Source of the DNA: Veillonellaceae bacterium
GTDB lineage: Bacteria; Bacillota; Negativicutes; JAAYSF01
Direction of reading: 5' to 3'
Assembly: GCA_012523975.1 (NCBI GenBank)
Contig: JAAYSF010000049.1
Coordinates: 1-51,120, forward strand
Length of the DNA stretch: 51,120 nucleotides
Shown: positions 17,645 through 28,072 of the stretch, in pieces
How positions within the stretch are numbered: the first letter of the stretch is position 1
How the letters are laid out: every line of letters starts with the position of its first letter
The notes under the pieces: generated by a model
What the model saw: only the letters and a program-made list of their open reading frames with translations
The model's database searches: none
Told to the model about the DNA's origin: nothing
Made by a program: the position numbers and the translations under genes

Positions 17645-18403
17645 TTATTTAGCAGCCTTAAAGTTCTTCTTAATTACTTCTCCTTTTCCGCCTAGTTTTC
17701 CAAGGTATTGGCCATTATGTGTAATTTCTACGCCTCTAGCGTTTCCAAATTGTACCGACAAATTATCCTGTGCCTCCCAAGTTAATGTATCGCCTATTTT
17801 AGGAATACCTTCATAAATCTCTTTTCCATCGGCTATAACTAAGGTCCAGCATGAATCAGTATACTTAGCATTTACTATGATAGGCTTCGCTTGAGCAGCA
17901 GGTTTATCGGTTATTGGCGGGTTTGGTACTGCCGGTTGTGAAGGAACCACTGGTGCCATTGGAGCCGGTTTTGGATCTGGCGCTTGTTGCGGCACAGTAT
18001 TACGATTGCCAATAGCCCACAATAAAGAGCCAATTAGAATAATTGCAGCTGCGCCAACAACAATAAGTTTGCTTTTTTTACCATTTTGACTATCAGTACC
18101 ATCCGCTTGACGTCCCGAACTAGGTTGATCGCTCTTGCTCTCATTTGCACTTTCCGCTTCTGATGTGGCCGATGCCTTAGACTGATGGTACAAATTTATT
18201 ACACTCTGAGAGTCCAACTTTAAGCAATTAGCATAATTACGAATGAATCCTTTTAAATATACTTCCCCTGGAATAACATTATAATTATCTGCCTCAATTG
18301 CCTCTAAGTATAACACCCTTATACTGGTTGCTTTTTCAATATCTTTAATTGATAGCCCTTTTTTTTCTCGCTCGCTGCGGAGTATCTCGCCCACCGTCGG
18401 CAT
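17645..18403 (-). CDS. rodZ: RodZ-like helix-turn-helix membrane protein
   Basis: The 252-residue protein has an N-terminal Xre-type HTH (GEILRSEREKKGLSIKDIEK, residues about 5-70), a Ser-rich linker, a single membrane helix (about 112-131), a proline-rich stretch, and a C-terminal DUF4115-type domain (SCWTLVIADGKEIYEG onward). RodZ links the MreB cytoskeleton to the cell-wall machinery and shapes the rod. GGAGG precedes the ATG seven bases upstream. The Bacillus relative YmfM lies at the same place between spoIIIE and pgsA/cinA. Here mnmH is directly upstream and pgsA is absent. Confidence 0.9.
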   Translation of the reverse strand: MPTVGEILRSEREKKGLSIKDIEKATSIRVLYLEAIEADNYNVIPGEVYLKGFIRNYANCLKLDSQSVINLYHQSKASATSEAESANESKSDQPSSGRQADGTDSQNGKKSKLIVVGAAAIILIGSLLWAIGNRNTVPQQAPDPKPAPMAPVVPSQPAVPNPPITDKPAAQAKPIIVNAKYTDSCWTLVIADGKEIYEGIPKIGDTLTWEAQDNLSVQFGNARGVEITHNGQYLGKLGGKGEVIKKNFKAAK

Positions 18404-18407
18404 ATGA

Positions 18408-19508
18408 TTACCTCCTAAATTCTTGGTTAAGATAACTTACTAGAGAATCTATCGTCTGATCAAGATTTTCAGCATCTATTACCATATCATAATTACCGTG
18501 ATTGCAAGTTTCATATCCATAAAGCGGATCATAATATTCAACCAGTAATGTACGAACTACTTCGTTAATTTTCCCTTGCGAAAAATCCTCAATCAGTTTC
18601 TGGGCATTTTTAACACCTAATCGCTTACTTATAGCTTTTATACTAGCTATAATACCTTCGTAATTCTCATTGTAAATCCCTGTATACTCAGCGATTAACC
18701 GTTGAATACGAGTTTCTATGTTAGCTTTAACCAAAATTTTTGTCCCTTTTTGCATAGCATTATAAAGAACATCAGGAAGATATATGTTGCCGATTCTTTT
18801 ACTCTCGCATTCTACCGCTATATATGGTTCACTGTTTAATGATTGAAGTTTTTTTAGTAAATTTGCATCAAAATTCTGCGCAGTCGCTGGCTTGCCAAGC
18901 CCAATCTGACCGAATACGGAGCCCCTGTGATTAGCCAGAGCCTCCAAATCAATAATCGGCATACCTCGTTTTTCTAATTTATTCAATAAAATCGTTTTGC
19001 CGACTCCCGTCGAGCCGCAGAGCACTACTATTCGAGGTATAAGGATGAATTTCTCTAATGAATCTAAAACATATCGTCGGTATGCCTTATAACCGCCTAA
19101 TAACTGATAAGCAGTAATACCCATTATTTCTAAGATAGTCACTAAAGATTTTGACCGCATCCCACCCCGCCAACAGTAAACTACAACGGTACCGCCCTTC
19201 TTATACATAGCACGAATTTGGCTTACCAAGTTGGGTAACTTAGTAGAAACGATCGCCAACCCCTTCATTTTGGCCTCATCGTTTCCGACTTTTTTGTATA
19301 TCGTACCAACCTCCGCTCTTTCTTCATTACTAAACAGCGGAATGTTAACAGCGCCTGGTATATGCCCCTGCTCAAATTCATTTGGGGAACGCATATCTAT
19401 ATAAATAACATTATCTAATTTAAGGGTTTCTTCAAGGGAAATTATTTTATGCAAGATATTCACCAACTCAAAATAATCGCTACTGCTATTAAGTAGTGTA
19501 CCCATCAT
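18408..19508 (-). CDS. mnmH: tRNA 2-selenouridine synthase
   Basis: MnmH (SelU/YbbB) converts 2-thiouridine at the tRNA wobble position to 2-selenouridine using selenophosphate, through a geranylated intermediate. The N-terminal rhodanese domain has its active cysteine at C112 in YCWRGGMRSKS, followed by the LLGGYKAYR motif. A C-terminal P-loop domain has GSTGVGKT at about 165-172. The 366 residues are the usual length. Two ATGs lie at the start, with no strong ribosome site, so the start may be wrong by several codons. It follows ftsK closely. Its presence implies that the organism makes selenophosphate; selD is not in this window. Confidence 0.92.
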   Translation of the reverse strand: MMGTLLNSSSDYFELVNILHKIISLEETLKLDNVIYIDMRSPNEFEQGHIPGAVNIPLFSNEERAEVGTIYKKVGNDEAKMKGLAIVSTKLPNLVSQIRAMYKKGGTVVVYCWRGGMRSKSLVTILEIMGITAYQLLGGYKAYRRYVLDSLEKFILIPRIVVLCGSTGVGKTILLNKLEKRGMPIIDLEALANHRGSVFGQIGLGKPATAQNFDANLLKKLQSLNSEPYIAVECESKRIGNIYLPDVLYNAMQKGTKILVKANIETRIQRLIAEYTGIYNENYEGIIASIKAISKRLGVKNAQKLIEDFSQGKINEVVRTLLVEYYDPLYGYETCNHGNYDMVIDAENLDQTIDSLVSYLNQEFRR

Positions 19509-19589
19509 CTAATCATCTGTATAAGCAAGAACGCCTGTTTTTGAAAAAACACCCATTATTTTTAGCCCTCTAATAAATTCCCCTTATCT

Positions 19590-21761
19590 CTAACGAGAAA
19601 AATAGCGGGAATACACTTGTTCTGAAGTCATAAGTATATCACGAGCTTTACTGCCTACATTAGGCCCCACAATCTTCATCTCTTCCATATAGTCAATAAG
19701 CCGTGCTGCCCGGGTATATCCAATCCTAAATTTTCGCTGCAGCATAGATACCGAGGCTTGTCCAGTTTCTAAAACTAGTCGTACAGCTTCTTCTAACAAC
19801 TCGTCTTGGATTTGATCCGTATTATTCTTATCATTGCCTTTACTGGCGTTTATCTCGCAGGTAGTTATTCCCTCATCATATTCAGGCTCACCATGCCGCT
19901 TTATATAACTAACCAATTCCTCTACTTCACTATCGGAAATAAATGCACCCTGTACCCTTAAAGGCTTCGGTATCCCCACTGGATAAAACAGCATATCGCC
20001 TTTTCCTAATAACTTTTCGGCACCAGCCATATCTAAAATTGTCCTTGAATCAATCTGTGAAGAAACAGCAAATGAGATTCTTGATGGAATATTGGCCTTA
20101 ATAATACCCGTTATAACATCAACGGAAGGCCGCTGCGTAGCCAAAACAAGATGTATTCCCGCAGCACGTGCCTTTTGCGCTAAACGGCAAATGGCATCCT
20201 CGACATCGACAGGCGCAACCATCATTAAATCCGCTAGTTCATCAATAATAATAACTACAAGAGGCAAGCTTCCTTCAGCGACTATTTCATTATACCTTGC
20301 AATATCACGAACACCATTGGCTGCGAAGACGGCATATCGCCGCTCCATCTCTTGGACCGCCCAGTTTAGAGCCGATGCAGCTTTCTTGGCGTCAGTAACA
20401 ACTGGTGTCATCAGATGCGGAATTCCATTATAATTTGAAAGTTCTACAACTTTGGGATCGATAAGTATGAACTTAACGTCGTCAGGACTAGCCTTAAAAA
20501 GTATACTTGCTATTAGCGTATTTATGCAAACGCTCTTGCCTGATCCAGTTGCCCCAGCAACTAAAAGATGAGGCATTTTGGCTAAATCAGCGAAAATCGG
20601 CTGGCCGGCAATATCCTTTCCCAGCCCCACAACCAAACGCGAGGAGGCCCGCTGAAAATCATCGCTTTCTAAAACTTCACGTAAGTGAACCCCAAATACG
20701 TCTTTATTTGGAACTTCAATTCCGATCGCAGCTTTACCAGGAATCGGCGCTTCAATTCTTACTCTTGTAGCGGCTAATTTAAGGGCTATGTCATCTGACA
20801 AATTGACAATTTTGCTGACTTTTACCCCAGGTGCCGGTTCTAACTCATACCTTGTAACAGCTGGACCTTGGCAAGTATTAATGATTTTAGCACTTACATT
20901 GAAATTTTCAAGTGTTTGCATCAATATTTCGGCATTTTGGGCAACTTCTTTGGGAGGCTTACTATTTTTAGTTTTACTGGCCTTTTTCAAAATCGAAAGT
21001 GGAGGAAGAAAGTAATCTGTTCTTGTCTCATACTGACTTGGTTCCTCCGTAAGCGTTTCAGATACAACTCCAGGCTCAATAATCTCATCTTTAGGCCTTA
21101 TCTGCTCAGAATCTTTGATTTGGATATCATACTCTTCCTGATCAAAAAATTTAGGCTTCGGTTCCCGGGGAGAAGCTAGAGTTTCTAACACTCCTTCATT
21201 TTCATCCTCAGGCTCAGTTGTCGATGCCAGCGCTTCACGGGCCATGATAATACTTTCAAATGCCTTCTTTTTAGCCGTCAACAAAGTATGAGCAAGTGAC
21301 CACGTTGTTGTCAAAATCAGCGCACAAATTGCTAAGGCAGCAAGGACAATTATAGCCCCATGGTAACCGAATAGCTTTCTTAAAGCAAACAGCGTAAATC
21401 CGCCAACTATTCCACCACCTGGAACGAGGCTTTCAGGCAATATTTCGTGCCCATATTGTATTGTCAAGTGGTGAAAGATCGCTAAAAAAATAACGTATAA
21501 GCTAATCCATCCCCAAAACTTAAGCGAATAATTAATCTTCTCATGACGCCAAATATAGCGGGAGCCTACAGCTAATAGTAACAGCGGAAGAATCGGCGCT
21601 CCAACGCCAAAAGCATGTTTTTGAATCTTCGCTAAAAATAGACCAACTGGTCCGACGTTTTGCCCTAAAAGACTTATAAGAGCCAAAACTCCAGTTGTTA
21701 TTAGCGCAATACCGCAAATTTCATACTTAAGTTCCGAAGGCAGCTGTGAAAATAGCTTCAA
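19590..21761 (-). CDS. ftsK: DNA translocase FtsK/SpoIIIE
   Basis: This motor pumps chromosomal DNA through the division or sporulation septum. It has about four N-terminal membrane helices (residues about 15-165), an acidic linker, an alpha/beta ATPase core with Walker [11 protein letters not shown] and Walker [13 protein letters not shown], and a C-terminal winged-helix gamma domain ([22 protein letters not shown]) that reads KOPS/SRS sequences. The start is given as TTG at 21759-21761, because the two GTGs just upstream lie inside the ribosome site GAGGTGGTGATC. tepA-ylzJ precede it, as in Bacillus. Confidence 0.95.
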   Translation of the reverse strand: MKLFSQLPSELKYEICGIALITTGVLALISLLGQNVGPVGLFLAKIQKHAFGVGAPILPLLLLAVGSRYIWRHEKINYSLKFWGWISLYVIFLAIFHHLTIQYGHEILPESLVPGGGIVGGFTLFALRKLFGYHGAIIVLAALAICALILTTTWSLAHTLLTAKKKAFESIIMAREALASTTEPEDENEGVLETLASPREPKPKFFDQEEYDIQIKDSEQIRPKDEIIEPGVVSETLTEEPSQYETRTDYFLPPLSILKKASKTKNSKPPKEVAQNAEILMQTLENFNVSAKIINTCQGPAVTRYELEPAPGVKVSKIVNLSDDIALKLAATRVRIEAPIPGKAAIGIEVPNKDVFGVHLREVLESDDFQRASSRLVVGLGKDIAGQPIFADLAKMPHLLVAGATGSGKSVCINTLIASILFKASPDDVKFILIDPKVVELSNYNGIPHLMTPVVTDAKKAASALNWAVQEMERRYAVFAANGVRDIARYNEIVAEGSLPLVVIIIDELADLMMVAPVDVEDAICRLAQKARAAGIHLVLATQRPSVDVITGIIKANIPSRISFAVSSQIDSRTILDMAGAEKLLGKGDMLFYPVGIPKPLRVQGAFISDSEVEELVSYIKRHGEPEYDEGITTCEINASKGNDKNNTDQIQDELLEEAVRLVLETGQASVSMLQRKFRIGYTRAARLIDYMEEMKIVGPNVGSKARDILMTSEQVYSRYFSR

Positions 21762-21827
21762 GTTGATCACCACCTCTAAATAAATATGTTTTCTACCTCT
21801 TTAAGTAAATCCCTTTATTTCCCCATT

Positions 21828-21859
21828 AAAAAAGCACTCTCGTGAGAGAACGCTTTTTT
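21828..21859 (-). terminator. terminator after tepA-ylzJ
   Basis: AAAAAAGC and GCTTTTTT enclose an inner CTCTC/GAGAG stem; the T run lies on the minus strand, about 45 bases after the ylzJ stop. Confidence 0.75.
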
Positions 21860-21900
21860 AATAGATTTATTTTGTTGGAACGCCCTACGAAGGTATAGCA

Positions 21901-22119
21901 TTACATCATTGGCCGATATGACAAGATTACTCCAGGTTGAATGTCGCTTCGCAAGTAGTCCATTGGATTGCTTGACAAGATACGGACGACACGACACTGG
22001 TTTGAAGGCATTTTTTCTACCATCATCTTGATCCCAGCATATTCAACTTCTTCATAGGGGATTGAAACATCTTGCTGGCCAAACACCAATTCTAGCGGCA
22101 TTACCGTCCATAAAATCAT
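21901..22119 (-). CDS. ylzJ: YlzJ-like protein
   Basis: This 72-residue protein beginning [14 protein letters not shown] matches the small YlzJ family that follows tepA in spore-formers. Its function is unknown. The ATG overlaps the tepA stop by four bases (ATGA-type), so it is translationally coupled. The conserved features are the opening W-x-MP-x-E-x-V-F motif and a segment V-x-R-x-L-S-S-N-P-x-D-Y-L. Confidence 0.88.
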   Translation of the reverse strand: MILWTVMPLELVFGQQDVSIPYEEVEYAGIKMMVEKMPSNQCRVVRILSSNPMDYLRSDIQPGVILSYRPMM

Positions 22120-22892
22120 TGCTTCATCCCCTTAGTCTCCTTATTTGCTTGTATAAGTTCCTGCAGCTTGGTCATTGCGTCCGATATACCGCCAACCGCA
22201 TCAATTAGACCAAATTTTACAGCATCTCGGCCTACTACAGATGTTCCTATATCTCTAGATAATTCTCCGGTCTTATAAAGTAAGTCCTTCCATTTGCTCT
22301 CTTTTATTTTAGAATGACTTATGACGAATCGATTAACACGCTCCTGCATCTTCTCGAGATAATCAAAAGAGCTCTGAGCCCCTATTACTAAGCCTGTTAA
22401 ACGAATTGGGTGAATGGTCATACTCGCACTTTCAACAATGAAAGAATATGTGGCAGAAACCGCAATTGGCGCACCAATACTGTGCCCTCCCCCAAGCACA
22501 ATCGAAACTGAGGGCTTAGACATACTTGCAACCATTTCTGCAATAGCTAACCCAGCCTCAACATCACCCCCTACTGTATTAAGCAGCAGCATGACACCAT
22601 CAATCTCCGGATTCTGCTCTATTGCAACTAATTGAGGCATAATATGTTCGTACTTTGTCGTCTTGTTTTGTGGAGGAAGTACCATATGTCCTTCTATTTG
22701 ACCAATAATTGTCATAACATGGATATTTGTTTTTGCGGTTGGCACCTCAGTAGTACCCAACTCTTGAATATTCTCAACAGGACTGCTCTTTTTAGCCTGA
22801 CGTGTCTTTTTAGCAGGCGAAGGTGCAACTGGGGCAGGATGCTCAGGATTAACGCCTGGCGGCGCAGTCACGGGATTGTCATTATATAACAC
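22116..22892 (-). CDS. tepA: ClpP-class serine protease TepA
   Basis: TepA is a cytoplasmic ClpP-fold protease found next to spoIIIE in spore-formers and linked to spore-coat or secreted-protein processing. After a proline-rich, low-complexity N-terminus (about 50 residues), the ClpP fold shows [17 protein letters not shown], the likely nucleophile serine in GGGHSIGAP (about residue 138), and a histidine in MTIHP (about 161). The start is set at GTG 22890-22892, eight bases after GGAGG; an ATG at 22905-22907 includes the ribosome site itself. It is coupled to ylzJ and follows the RNase J gene. Confidence 0.9.
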   Translation of the reverse strand: MLYNDNPVTAPPGVNPEHPAPVAPSPAKKTRQAKKSSPVENIQELGTTEVPTAKTNIHVMTIIGQIEGHMVLPPQNKTTKYEHIMPQLVAIEQNPEIDGVMLLLNTVGGDVEAGLAIAEMVASMSKPSVSIVLGGGHSIGAPIAVSATYSFIVESASMTIHPIRLTGLVIGAQSSFDYLEKMQERVNRFVISHSKIKESKWKDLLYKTGELSRDIGTSVVGRDAVKFGLIDAVGGISDAMTKLQELIQANKETKGMKQ

Positions 22893-22971
22893 AAAGATTA
22901 CCTCCATGTAGTTTATTCATTAATAGTATTGTCCATCAACGGCAATCCATACTTTATCCAAAATAAAAAAA

Positions 22972-22988
22972 CCGAAACTAAGTTTCGG
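22972..22988 (-). terminator. terminator of RNase J
   Basis: CCGAAACT pairs with AGTTTCGG around one base (in practice a small loop); seven Ts follow on the minus strand, right after the RNase J stop. Confidence 0.85.
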
Positions 22989-22996
22989 TCTAAGAG

Positions 22997-24661
22997 TTAA
23001 ACTTCCATTATAATCGGTAATATCATTGGTCTCCTACGGGTCTTTTCATATAAGTATTTTCCAAGAACATCCCGCACATTCGCTTTAATTGCAGCCCATT
23101 CAGTAATCCCCTCTGTTTCACACTTATCTAACGCCAGTTGGACTTTCTCTTTGGCATCATCCATTAATTCTTCTGACTCTCTTACGTATACAAATCCGCG
23201 AGAAACAATATCCGGACCTGCAAGAACACCGCCGCGTTGTTTGTCCATTGTTATTACAACTATTAGTATCCCATCCTTAGCTAGCTGACGACGATCACGC
23301 AAGACGATGTTACCTACGTCACCAACGCCAAGACCATCTACAAGTACGTTTCCGGCCATAGTTTTGCCAACAATAGCACCCTTCTCTGCTGTGAACTCTA
23401 ATATATTCCCATTCTCAGCAATGAAGATATTTGCTTTTGGCATACCAAGCTCTTGAGCAAGTGCTGCATGCTTTACTAAATGTCGGTATTCGCCATGAAC
23501 CGGAACAAAAAATTTAGGACGAATTAGATTATGCATTAACTTTAACTCTTCTTGACTAGCATGGCCAGATACATGAATTCCTGAATCTCTTTCGTAAATA
23601 ACCTCTGCACCTTGTCTAAATAAATAATCAATTGTCCGTGAAACTAACTTCTCATTACCCGGAATTGGAGTTGCAGATATAATTACAGTATCACCTGGTA
23701 CTATCTCAACCTTACGGTGATCAGACATAGCCATTCTTGTAAGAGCCGACATAGGCTCGCCCTGACTTCCGGTTGTTATTATTACAATCTCCGCTGCCGG
23801 ATAATTGTTGATTTCATCAATATCAATAAGGACCCCTTCAGGAATGCTAAGGTACCCAAGTTCTAAAGCAATATTAACTACATTGCTCATGCTCCGACCT
23901 AGAATCGCAACTTTGCGATTATATTTGCAGGTCATATCAATTGCTTGTTGAATACGGTGAATATTTGATGAAAACGTAGCTATTATAATTCGTTCACATG
24001 CGCTACGAAAGGCTTCGTCAAAAGTGCTTCCTACAGACTTTTCGCTCATCGTATATCCCGGTCTTTCAGCATTAGTACTATCCGCCATCAGCACTAATAC
24101 ACCATGGTCACCAAGTTCAGCAAATTTATGAAAATCAGTTACTTTCCCATCAACCGGTGTTTGATCAAGCTTAAAATCACCAGTGTGAACAATCGTTCCG
24201 ATCGGAGTCTTAATTGACAGACCTACTGAATCAGCAATGCTGTGGCTAACCCTTATAAAACCAATTGTAAAAGCGCCTAAACTAATTTGATCGCCTGGTT
24301 TGATTGCTATCAGGCTTGTACTAGATACATTGTTTTCCTTTAATCTGCCCTGCAAAAGGCCAAGTGTAAGTTTCGTGCCATAAATGGGAGCATTAAGCTG
24401 TTTTAAAACATAAGGCAAAGCACCAATATGATCTTCATGCCCATGCGTTAGAATAATTCCCCTGATAAGATCGCGATTATCAAGCAGATAGGATATATCC
24501 GGGATAACCAGATCAATACCTAGCATATCATCATCAGGAAACATTAAACCAGAATCAATAACAATAATATCGTCGCCGTAACGTATCACTGTCATATTCT
24601 TCCCAATCTCCCCTAGTCCGCCCAAGGGAATAATTTGAACTTTTTGTGGTATTTTTGCCAA
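22997..24661 (-). CDS. rnj: ribonuclease J
   Basis: RNase J is a metallo-beta-lactamase/beta-CASP nuclease with 5'-3' exonuclease and endonuclease activity. The metal motif HGHEDHIG lies near residues 73-80, the beta-CASP region contains STNAERPGYT, and VHGEYRHL and VSGHASQEEL are visible. The 554 residues match family length. The start is set at TTG 24659-24661 (MAKIPQKVQIIPLGGLGEIG), which fits the usual N-terminus; the earlier TTG at 24679 lies in the GGAGG ribosome site. Nine consecutive Ts separate ribosome site and start. A strong promoter lies at 24762-24790. In Bacillus rnjB occupies this position, after dapA. Confidence 0.95.
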   Translation of the reverse strand: MAKIPQKVQIIPLGGLGEIGKNMTVIRYGDDIIVIDSGLMFPDDDMLGIDLVIPDISYLLDNRDLIRGIILTHGHEDHIGALPYVLKQLNAPIYGTKLTLGLLQGRLKENNVSSTSLIAIKPGDQISLGAFTIGFIRVSHSIADSVGLSIKTPIGTIVHTGDFKLDQTPVDGKVTDFHKFAELGDHGVLVLMADSTNAERPGYTMSEKSVGSTFDEAFRSACERIIIATFSSNIHRIQQAIDMTCKYNRKVAILGRSMSNVVNIALELGYLSIPEGVLIDIDEINNYPAAEIVIITTGSQGEPMSALTRMAMSDHRKVEIVPGDTVIISATPIPGNEKLVSRTIDYLFRQGAEVIYERDSGIHVSGHASQEELKLMHNLIRPKFFVPVHGEYRHLVKHAALAQELGMPKANIFIAENGNILEFTAEKGAIVGKTMAGNVLVDGLGVGDVGNIVLRDRRQLAKDGILIVVITMDKQRGGVLAGPDIVSRGFVYVRESEELMDDAKEKVQLALDKCETEGITEWAAIKANVRDVLGKYLYEKTRRRPMILPIIMEV

Positions 24662-24761
24662 AAAAAAACACACCTCCAAATATTATTTGATTTTGAAAAG
24701 CTAATCAATGCCGCTCAATACGAAAGAAGCACAAAACCGGCCGTTCAACCTAGTTGATACA

Positions 24762-24790
24762 ATTATAACTTATTTTGCAACATATCACAA
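24762..24790 (-). promoter_or_regulatory. sigma-A promoter of rnj
   Basis: On the minus strand TTGTGA is followed by 17 bases and TATAAT, with a leader of about 95 bases before the RNase J start. Confidence 0.65.
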
Positions 24791-24810
24791 ATATATTTAT
24801 ATAATAGCTA

Positions 24811-24839
24811 AAAACCCATCCGGCAAACGGATGGGTTTT
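24811..24839 (-). terminator. terminator of the lysine/DAP operon
   Basis: A perfect 12-base stem (AAAACCCATCCG/CGGATGGGTTTT) with a five-base loop is followed by T-rich sequence on the minus strand, adjoining the dapA stop. Confidence 0.88.
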
Positions 24840-24842
24840 AGA

Positions 24843-25724
24843 CTATAGCGAGCCAACCTCGTGCATTATCTGTTTAATTTTTGCGATTTCACTGTCGATT
24901 GGGGCTATTAGCGGCAACCGCAGCGGGCCTGCTTTCTGCCCAATTAAATTAACGGCTGTTTTTACAGGAATTGGATTAGTCGTGATAAACATTACCTTAA
25001 AGAACGGAAGTAGTTCTTGATGAATGGTTTGAGCTTCAGTCAGTTTTCCTGCTTCAAAAGCCGCAATCATTTTCTGCATTTTATTACCCACGATATGAGC
25101 CGCAACACTAATTATACCAACACCGCCAAGTGCTAAAATAGGCAATGTAAGGCTGTCATCTCCGCTGTATACCATGAAATCTTTAGGCGTTGTCCGGATA
25201 ATTTCGGAAACCTGATCCAAATTTCCGCTTGCTTCTTTTACAGCTACAATGTTTTCGATCTCGGCAAGCCGTTTAATAGTATCAGGCAGAATATTAGACG
25301 CTGTTCGACCAGGAACGTTATAAACAATTAACGGTAGCGTAGTAGATTCTGCTATTGCTTTAAAATGTTGATAAAATCCTTCTTGCGGCGGTTTATTATA
25401 ATAAGGACCAACTAGCATAGCACCATGGACACCAATGCGCTCAGCCTCTTGCGTCAAGCTTATAGAAGCTCGCGTATCATTAGAACCCGTCCCTGCGATT
25501 ACACTTGCCTTATCACCAACAGCTTCCAGAACAGTTTTAAACAGTTTTAGCTTCTCTTCCCTGTCTAAAGTAGCCGCCTCGCCCGTGCTGCCGGCTACCA
25601 CAAGACCGTCTGAGCCGTTAGCCACTAAGTATTCTGCAAGCTCAGCCGCCCGCTGATAGTTTACACTATAGTCATCGTTAAAAGGGGTTACCATTGCCGT
25701 TAGAATCCGACCAAAACTCTTCAT
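24843..25724 (-). CDS. dapA: 4-hydroxy-tetrahydrodipicolinate synthase
   Basis: DapA condenses pyruvate with aspartate semialdehyde, the first committed step to diaminopimelate and lysine (and to dipicolinate in spores). The 293-residue TIM barrel shows the Schiff-base lysine K163 in AVKEASGN, the active tyrosine Y135 in VYNVPGR, and the GSTGEAATL motif near 45. GGAGGGG precedes the ATG. It is the last gene of the lysine-riboswitch operon and ends at a strong terminator. Confidence 0.97.
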   Translation of the reverse strand: MKSFGRILTAMVTPFNDDYSVNYQRAAELAEYLVANGSDGLVVAGSTGEAATLDREEKLKLFKTVLEAVGDKASVIAGTGSNDTRASISLTQEAERIGVHGAMLVGPYYNKPPQEGFYQHFKAIAESTTLPLIVYNVPGRTASNILPDTIKRLAEIENIVAVKEASGNLDQVSEIIRTTPKDFMVYSGDDSLTLPILALGGVGIISVAAHIVGNKMQKMIAAFEAGKLTEAQTIHQELLPFFKVMFITTNPIPVKTAVNLIGQKAGPLRLPLIAPIDSEIAKIKQIMHEVGSL

Positions 25725-25738
25725 TTTTCTTCCCCTCC

Positions 25739-26959
25739 CTAATCAGATAAATTGAATTTTCCATGAAGTGAAGTAACAGCTTTTTGTATATCGGATTTTC
25801 GTATTAATACCGAAATAGATGTATGGGAATCCACAGTTTGTAAAATACGAATACCATTAGCCGCAAGCGCCTCAACAAAACTGGCCATAACGCCTGGTAC
25901 TTCGCGCATACCGCCGCCAATTACAGATACCTTTGCACAACCCGAAACAACGTCAGCTTTATAGCCGATCTCAGCTAATTTAGCACGCGCTTTTTCCGCA
26001 ATACCTTCCTCAACGGTAAACATTATTTGGCCTGGGTGCACATTAATTAAATCTACGCTAATTCCATTATCAGCCATTAACTTAAAAACTCTAAAACTGA
26101 CTTGACCAGGGTCTTCATTAGTTACATCTATTTTGATTTGAGCGATATCACTCAAATATGTAACTCCTGTTGCAATGCGATCTGTCACCGTTGATCCTTC
26201 TGTAGTCTCTTTTGATATATTCGTAATTAATGTGCCTGGCGCATCAGAAAATGTTGACTTAACTACCAGAGGGATTCCCTTGGGCATAACTATTTCTACT
26301 GCACGCGGATGAATAACTTTTGCGCCCTGGTGCGCTAGCTGGCATACCTCTGAGTAACTTATGCGGTCAAGAATTTTTGCGTTACTGACAATTCTAGGAT
26401 CCGCCGTCATTATACCATCAACGTCCGTATAAATCTCAACTAAATCAGCGTTTAGCGCAGCTCCCAAGGCAGCTGCCGTTGTATCACTGCCGCCTCGTCC
26501 CAGCGTAGTCAATTCACCATCTAAACTGACACCTTGAAATCCACACACAACAGGAAGTTTACCGGCCTTTAACAAGTTAATCATCCTAGTTGGATCAACC
26601 TTTAATATACGAGCATTATTAAAATTGTTGTCGGTAGTAACTCCAGCCTGCCCCCCAGTAAGCATCACAGCATCGATGCCTTCAGCCTGAAGAGTTCCTG
26701 CCATGGTAACTGCTGAAATAATTTCGCCGCAACACATGATCTGATCAAGTTCACGAGGAGCTATATCCTGATAGGACTCACGCGCAAGACCTATAAGCGA
26801 GTCAGTAGCATAACTTTCTCCTTTACGTCCCATAGCTGATACGACGACAACAGGACTAAGGCCTTGTTCTAATGCTGCCTTAATTTTTTTGACAACTAGC
26901 GCGCGATTCTCCCGTGATGCTACTGAAGTTCCACCAAACTTTTGGACAACTATACGCAT
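25739..26959 (-). CDS. dapG: aspartokinase
   Basis: Aspartokinase phosphorylates aspartate, opening the diaminopimelate/lysine, threonine and methionine pathway. The 406-residue protein starts with the typical [15 protein letters not shown] motif, has [11 protein letters not shown] near 150, and carries two C-terminal ACT domains (from about 265) that bind the regulatory amino acid. The context (asd before, dapA after) matches Bacillus dapG, the diaminopimelate-sensitive isozyme. Which end product inhibits this enzyme cannot be read from the sequence. Only 14 bases separate it from dapA and 11 from asd. Confidence 0.95.
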   Translation of the reverse strand: MRIVVQKFGGTSVASRENRALVVKKIKAALEQGLSPVVVVSAMGRKGESYATDSLIGLARESYQDIAPRELDQIMCCGEIISAVTMAGTLQAEGIDAVMLTGGQAGVTTDNNFNNARILKVDPTRMINLLKAGKLPVVCGFQGVSLDGELTTLGRGGSDTTAAALGAALNADLVEIYTDVDGIMTADPRIVSNAKILDRISYSEVCQLAHQGAKVIHPRAVEIVMPKGIPLVVKSTFSDAPGTLITNISKETTEGSTVTDRIATGVTYLSDIAQIKIDVTNEDPGQVSFRVFKLMADNGISVDLINVHPGQIMFTVEEGIAEKARAKLAEIGYKADVVSGCAKVSVIGGGMREVPGVMASFVEALAANGIRILQTVDSHTSISVLIRKSDIQKAVTSLHGKFNLSD

Positions 26960-26970
26960 TTAAAAACACC

Positions 26971-28002
26971 TCAAACTAAATTGTTATCAATCATGTATTC
27001 AGCGATTTGGAGTGCGTTGAGTGCAGCGCCCTTACGAATCTGATCGCCTACTACCCATAGGTTGAGGGCATTAGGTATCGATTTATCTTCACGAATGCGT
27101 CCAACAAACACTTCATCCAAATTTGAAGTAAATAACGGCATAGGATATTGCATTTCAGCCGGATTATCTTGTACTTCAACGCCTGGAAAAGCTGCAAGCA
27201 GCTCTCTGGCTTCAGCCGCCGAAAGCGGCCCTTCAAGTTCAATATTTATAGATTCCGCGTGGCTGCGATAAACTGGTACGCGAATAGTTGTTGCAGTGAT
27301 ACCTATATTATAGTCGTTAAGTATTTTATGAGTCTCATGAACCATCTTCATTTCTTCTTTGGTATAACCATCTTCAACAAATACGTCGATTTGAGGAAGC
27401 AGATTAAACGCAATTTGATAATGCTTGGGTAAACTTGCACTCGGGAGTATATTAGCTTTAACGGGACGGTTATTAATTACGCATTCAACCTGGTCAGTCA
27501 GTTCGTCGATTGCTTCCTTACCTGCTCCGGAGACTGCCTGATATGTTGAAACAACAATACGTTTTATTTTTACACGATCATATATAGGCTTTAGGGCCAT
27601 CATCATGATAATCGTCGAGCAATTCGGATTTGCAATTATACCTTTATGGTCTTTTATAGCCTCCGGATTTACTTCCGGAATAACTAGCGGGACATCGGGA
27701 TCCATACGAAAGGCGCTTGAGTTATCAATGACTACCGCTCCAGCTTTAACAGCATCTGCTGCAAATATTTTACTAGCTGCTCCGCCGGCAAATAAGGCAA
27801 TATCAACATCTTTAAAAGACTCCGAAGTAGCTTCTTCTACAGTGTATGTTTGACCTAAGAAATCAATAGTTTTTCCCGCAGAGCGCTTAGATGCAAGTAA
27901 CTTAAGACTGCTAAACGGGAACTTGCGCTCAGCAATCAAATTTAGCAACTCTTGACCGACGGCACCTGTAGCCCCTAGTATAGCTATATTACATTTTTTC
28001 AT
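26971..28002 (-). CDS. asd: aspartate-semialdehyde dehydrogenase
   Basis: Asd reduces aspartyl phosphate to aspartate semialdehyde with NADPH. The 343-residue protein has the nucleotide motif GATGAVGQELL at the N-terminus, the catalytic cysteine C128 in ANPNCSTI, and the substrate-site segment EGPLSAAEA. CAAGGAGG precedes the ATG. It follows dapB after 70 bases. In Bacillus the dipicolinate synthase genes spoVFA and spoVFB lie immediately upstream of asd; they are absent here. Confidence 0.97.
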   Translation of the reverse strand: MKKCNIAILGATGAVGQELLNLIAERKFPFSSLKLLASKRSAGKTIDFLGQTYTVEEATSESFKDVDIALFAGGAASKIFAADAVKAGAVVIDNSSAFRMDPDVPLVIPEVNPEAIKDHKGIIANPNCSTIIMMMALKPIYDRVKIKRIVVSTYQAVSGAGKEAIDELTDQVECVINNRPVKANILPSASLPKHYQIAFNLLPQIDVFVEDGYTKEEMKMVHETHKILNDYNIGITATTIRVPVYRSHAESINIELEGPLSAAEARELLAAFPGVEVQDNPAEMQYPMPLFTSNLDEVFVGRIREDKSIPNALNLWVVGDQIRKGAALNALQIAEYMIDNNLV

Positions 28003-28072
28003 TACTTTCGACCTCCTTGAAAGATGTTATATTATATCTAAAATGTGGTTTAAGATGTGCCTTTAGTAAAAA

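Noticed and set aside
21815-21997. 60-codon minus-strand frame near ylzJ
   Set aside because: Overlaps ylzJ in another frame and runs into the terminator; ylzJ is the conserved gene.
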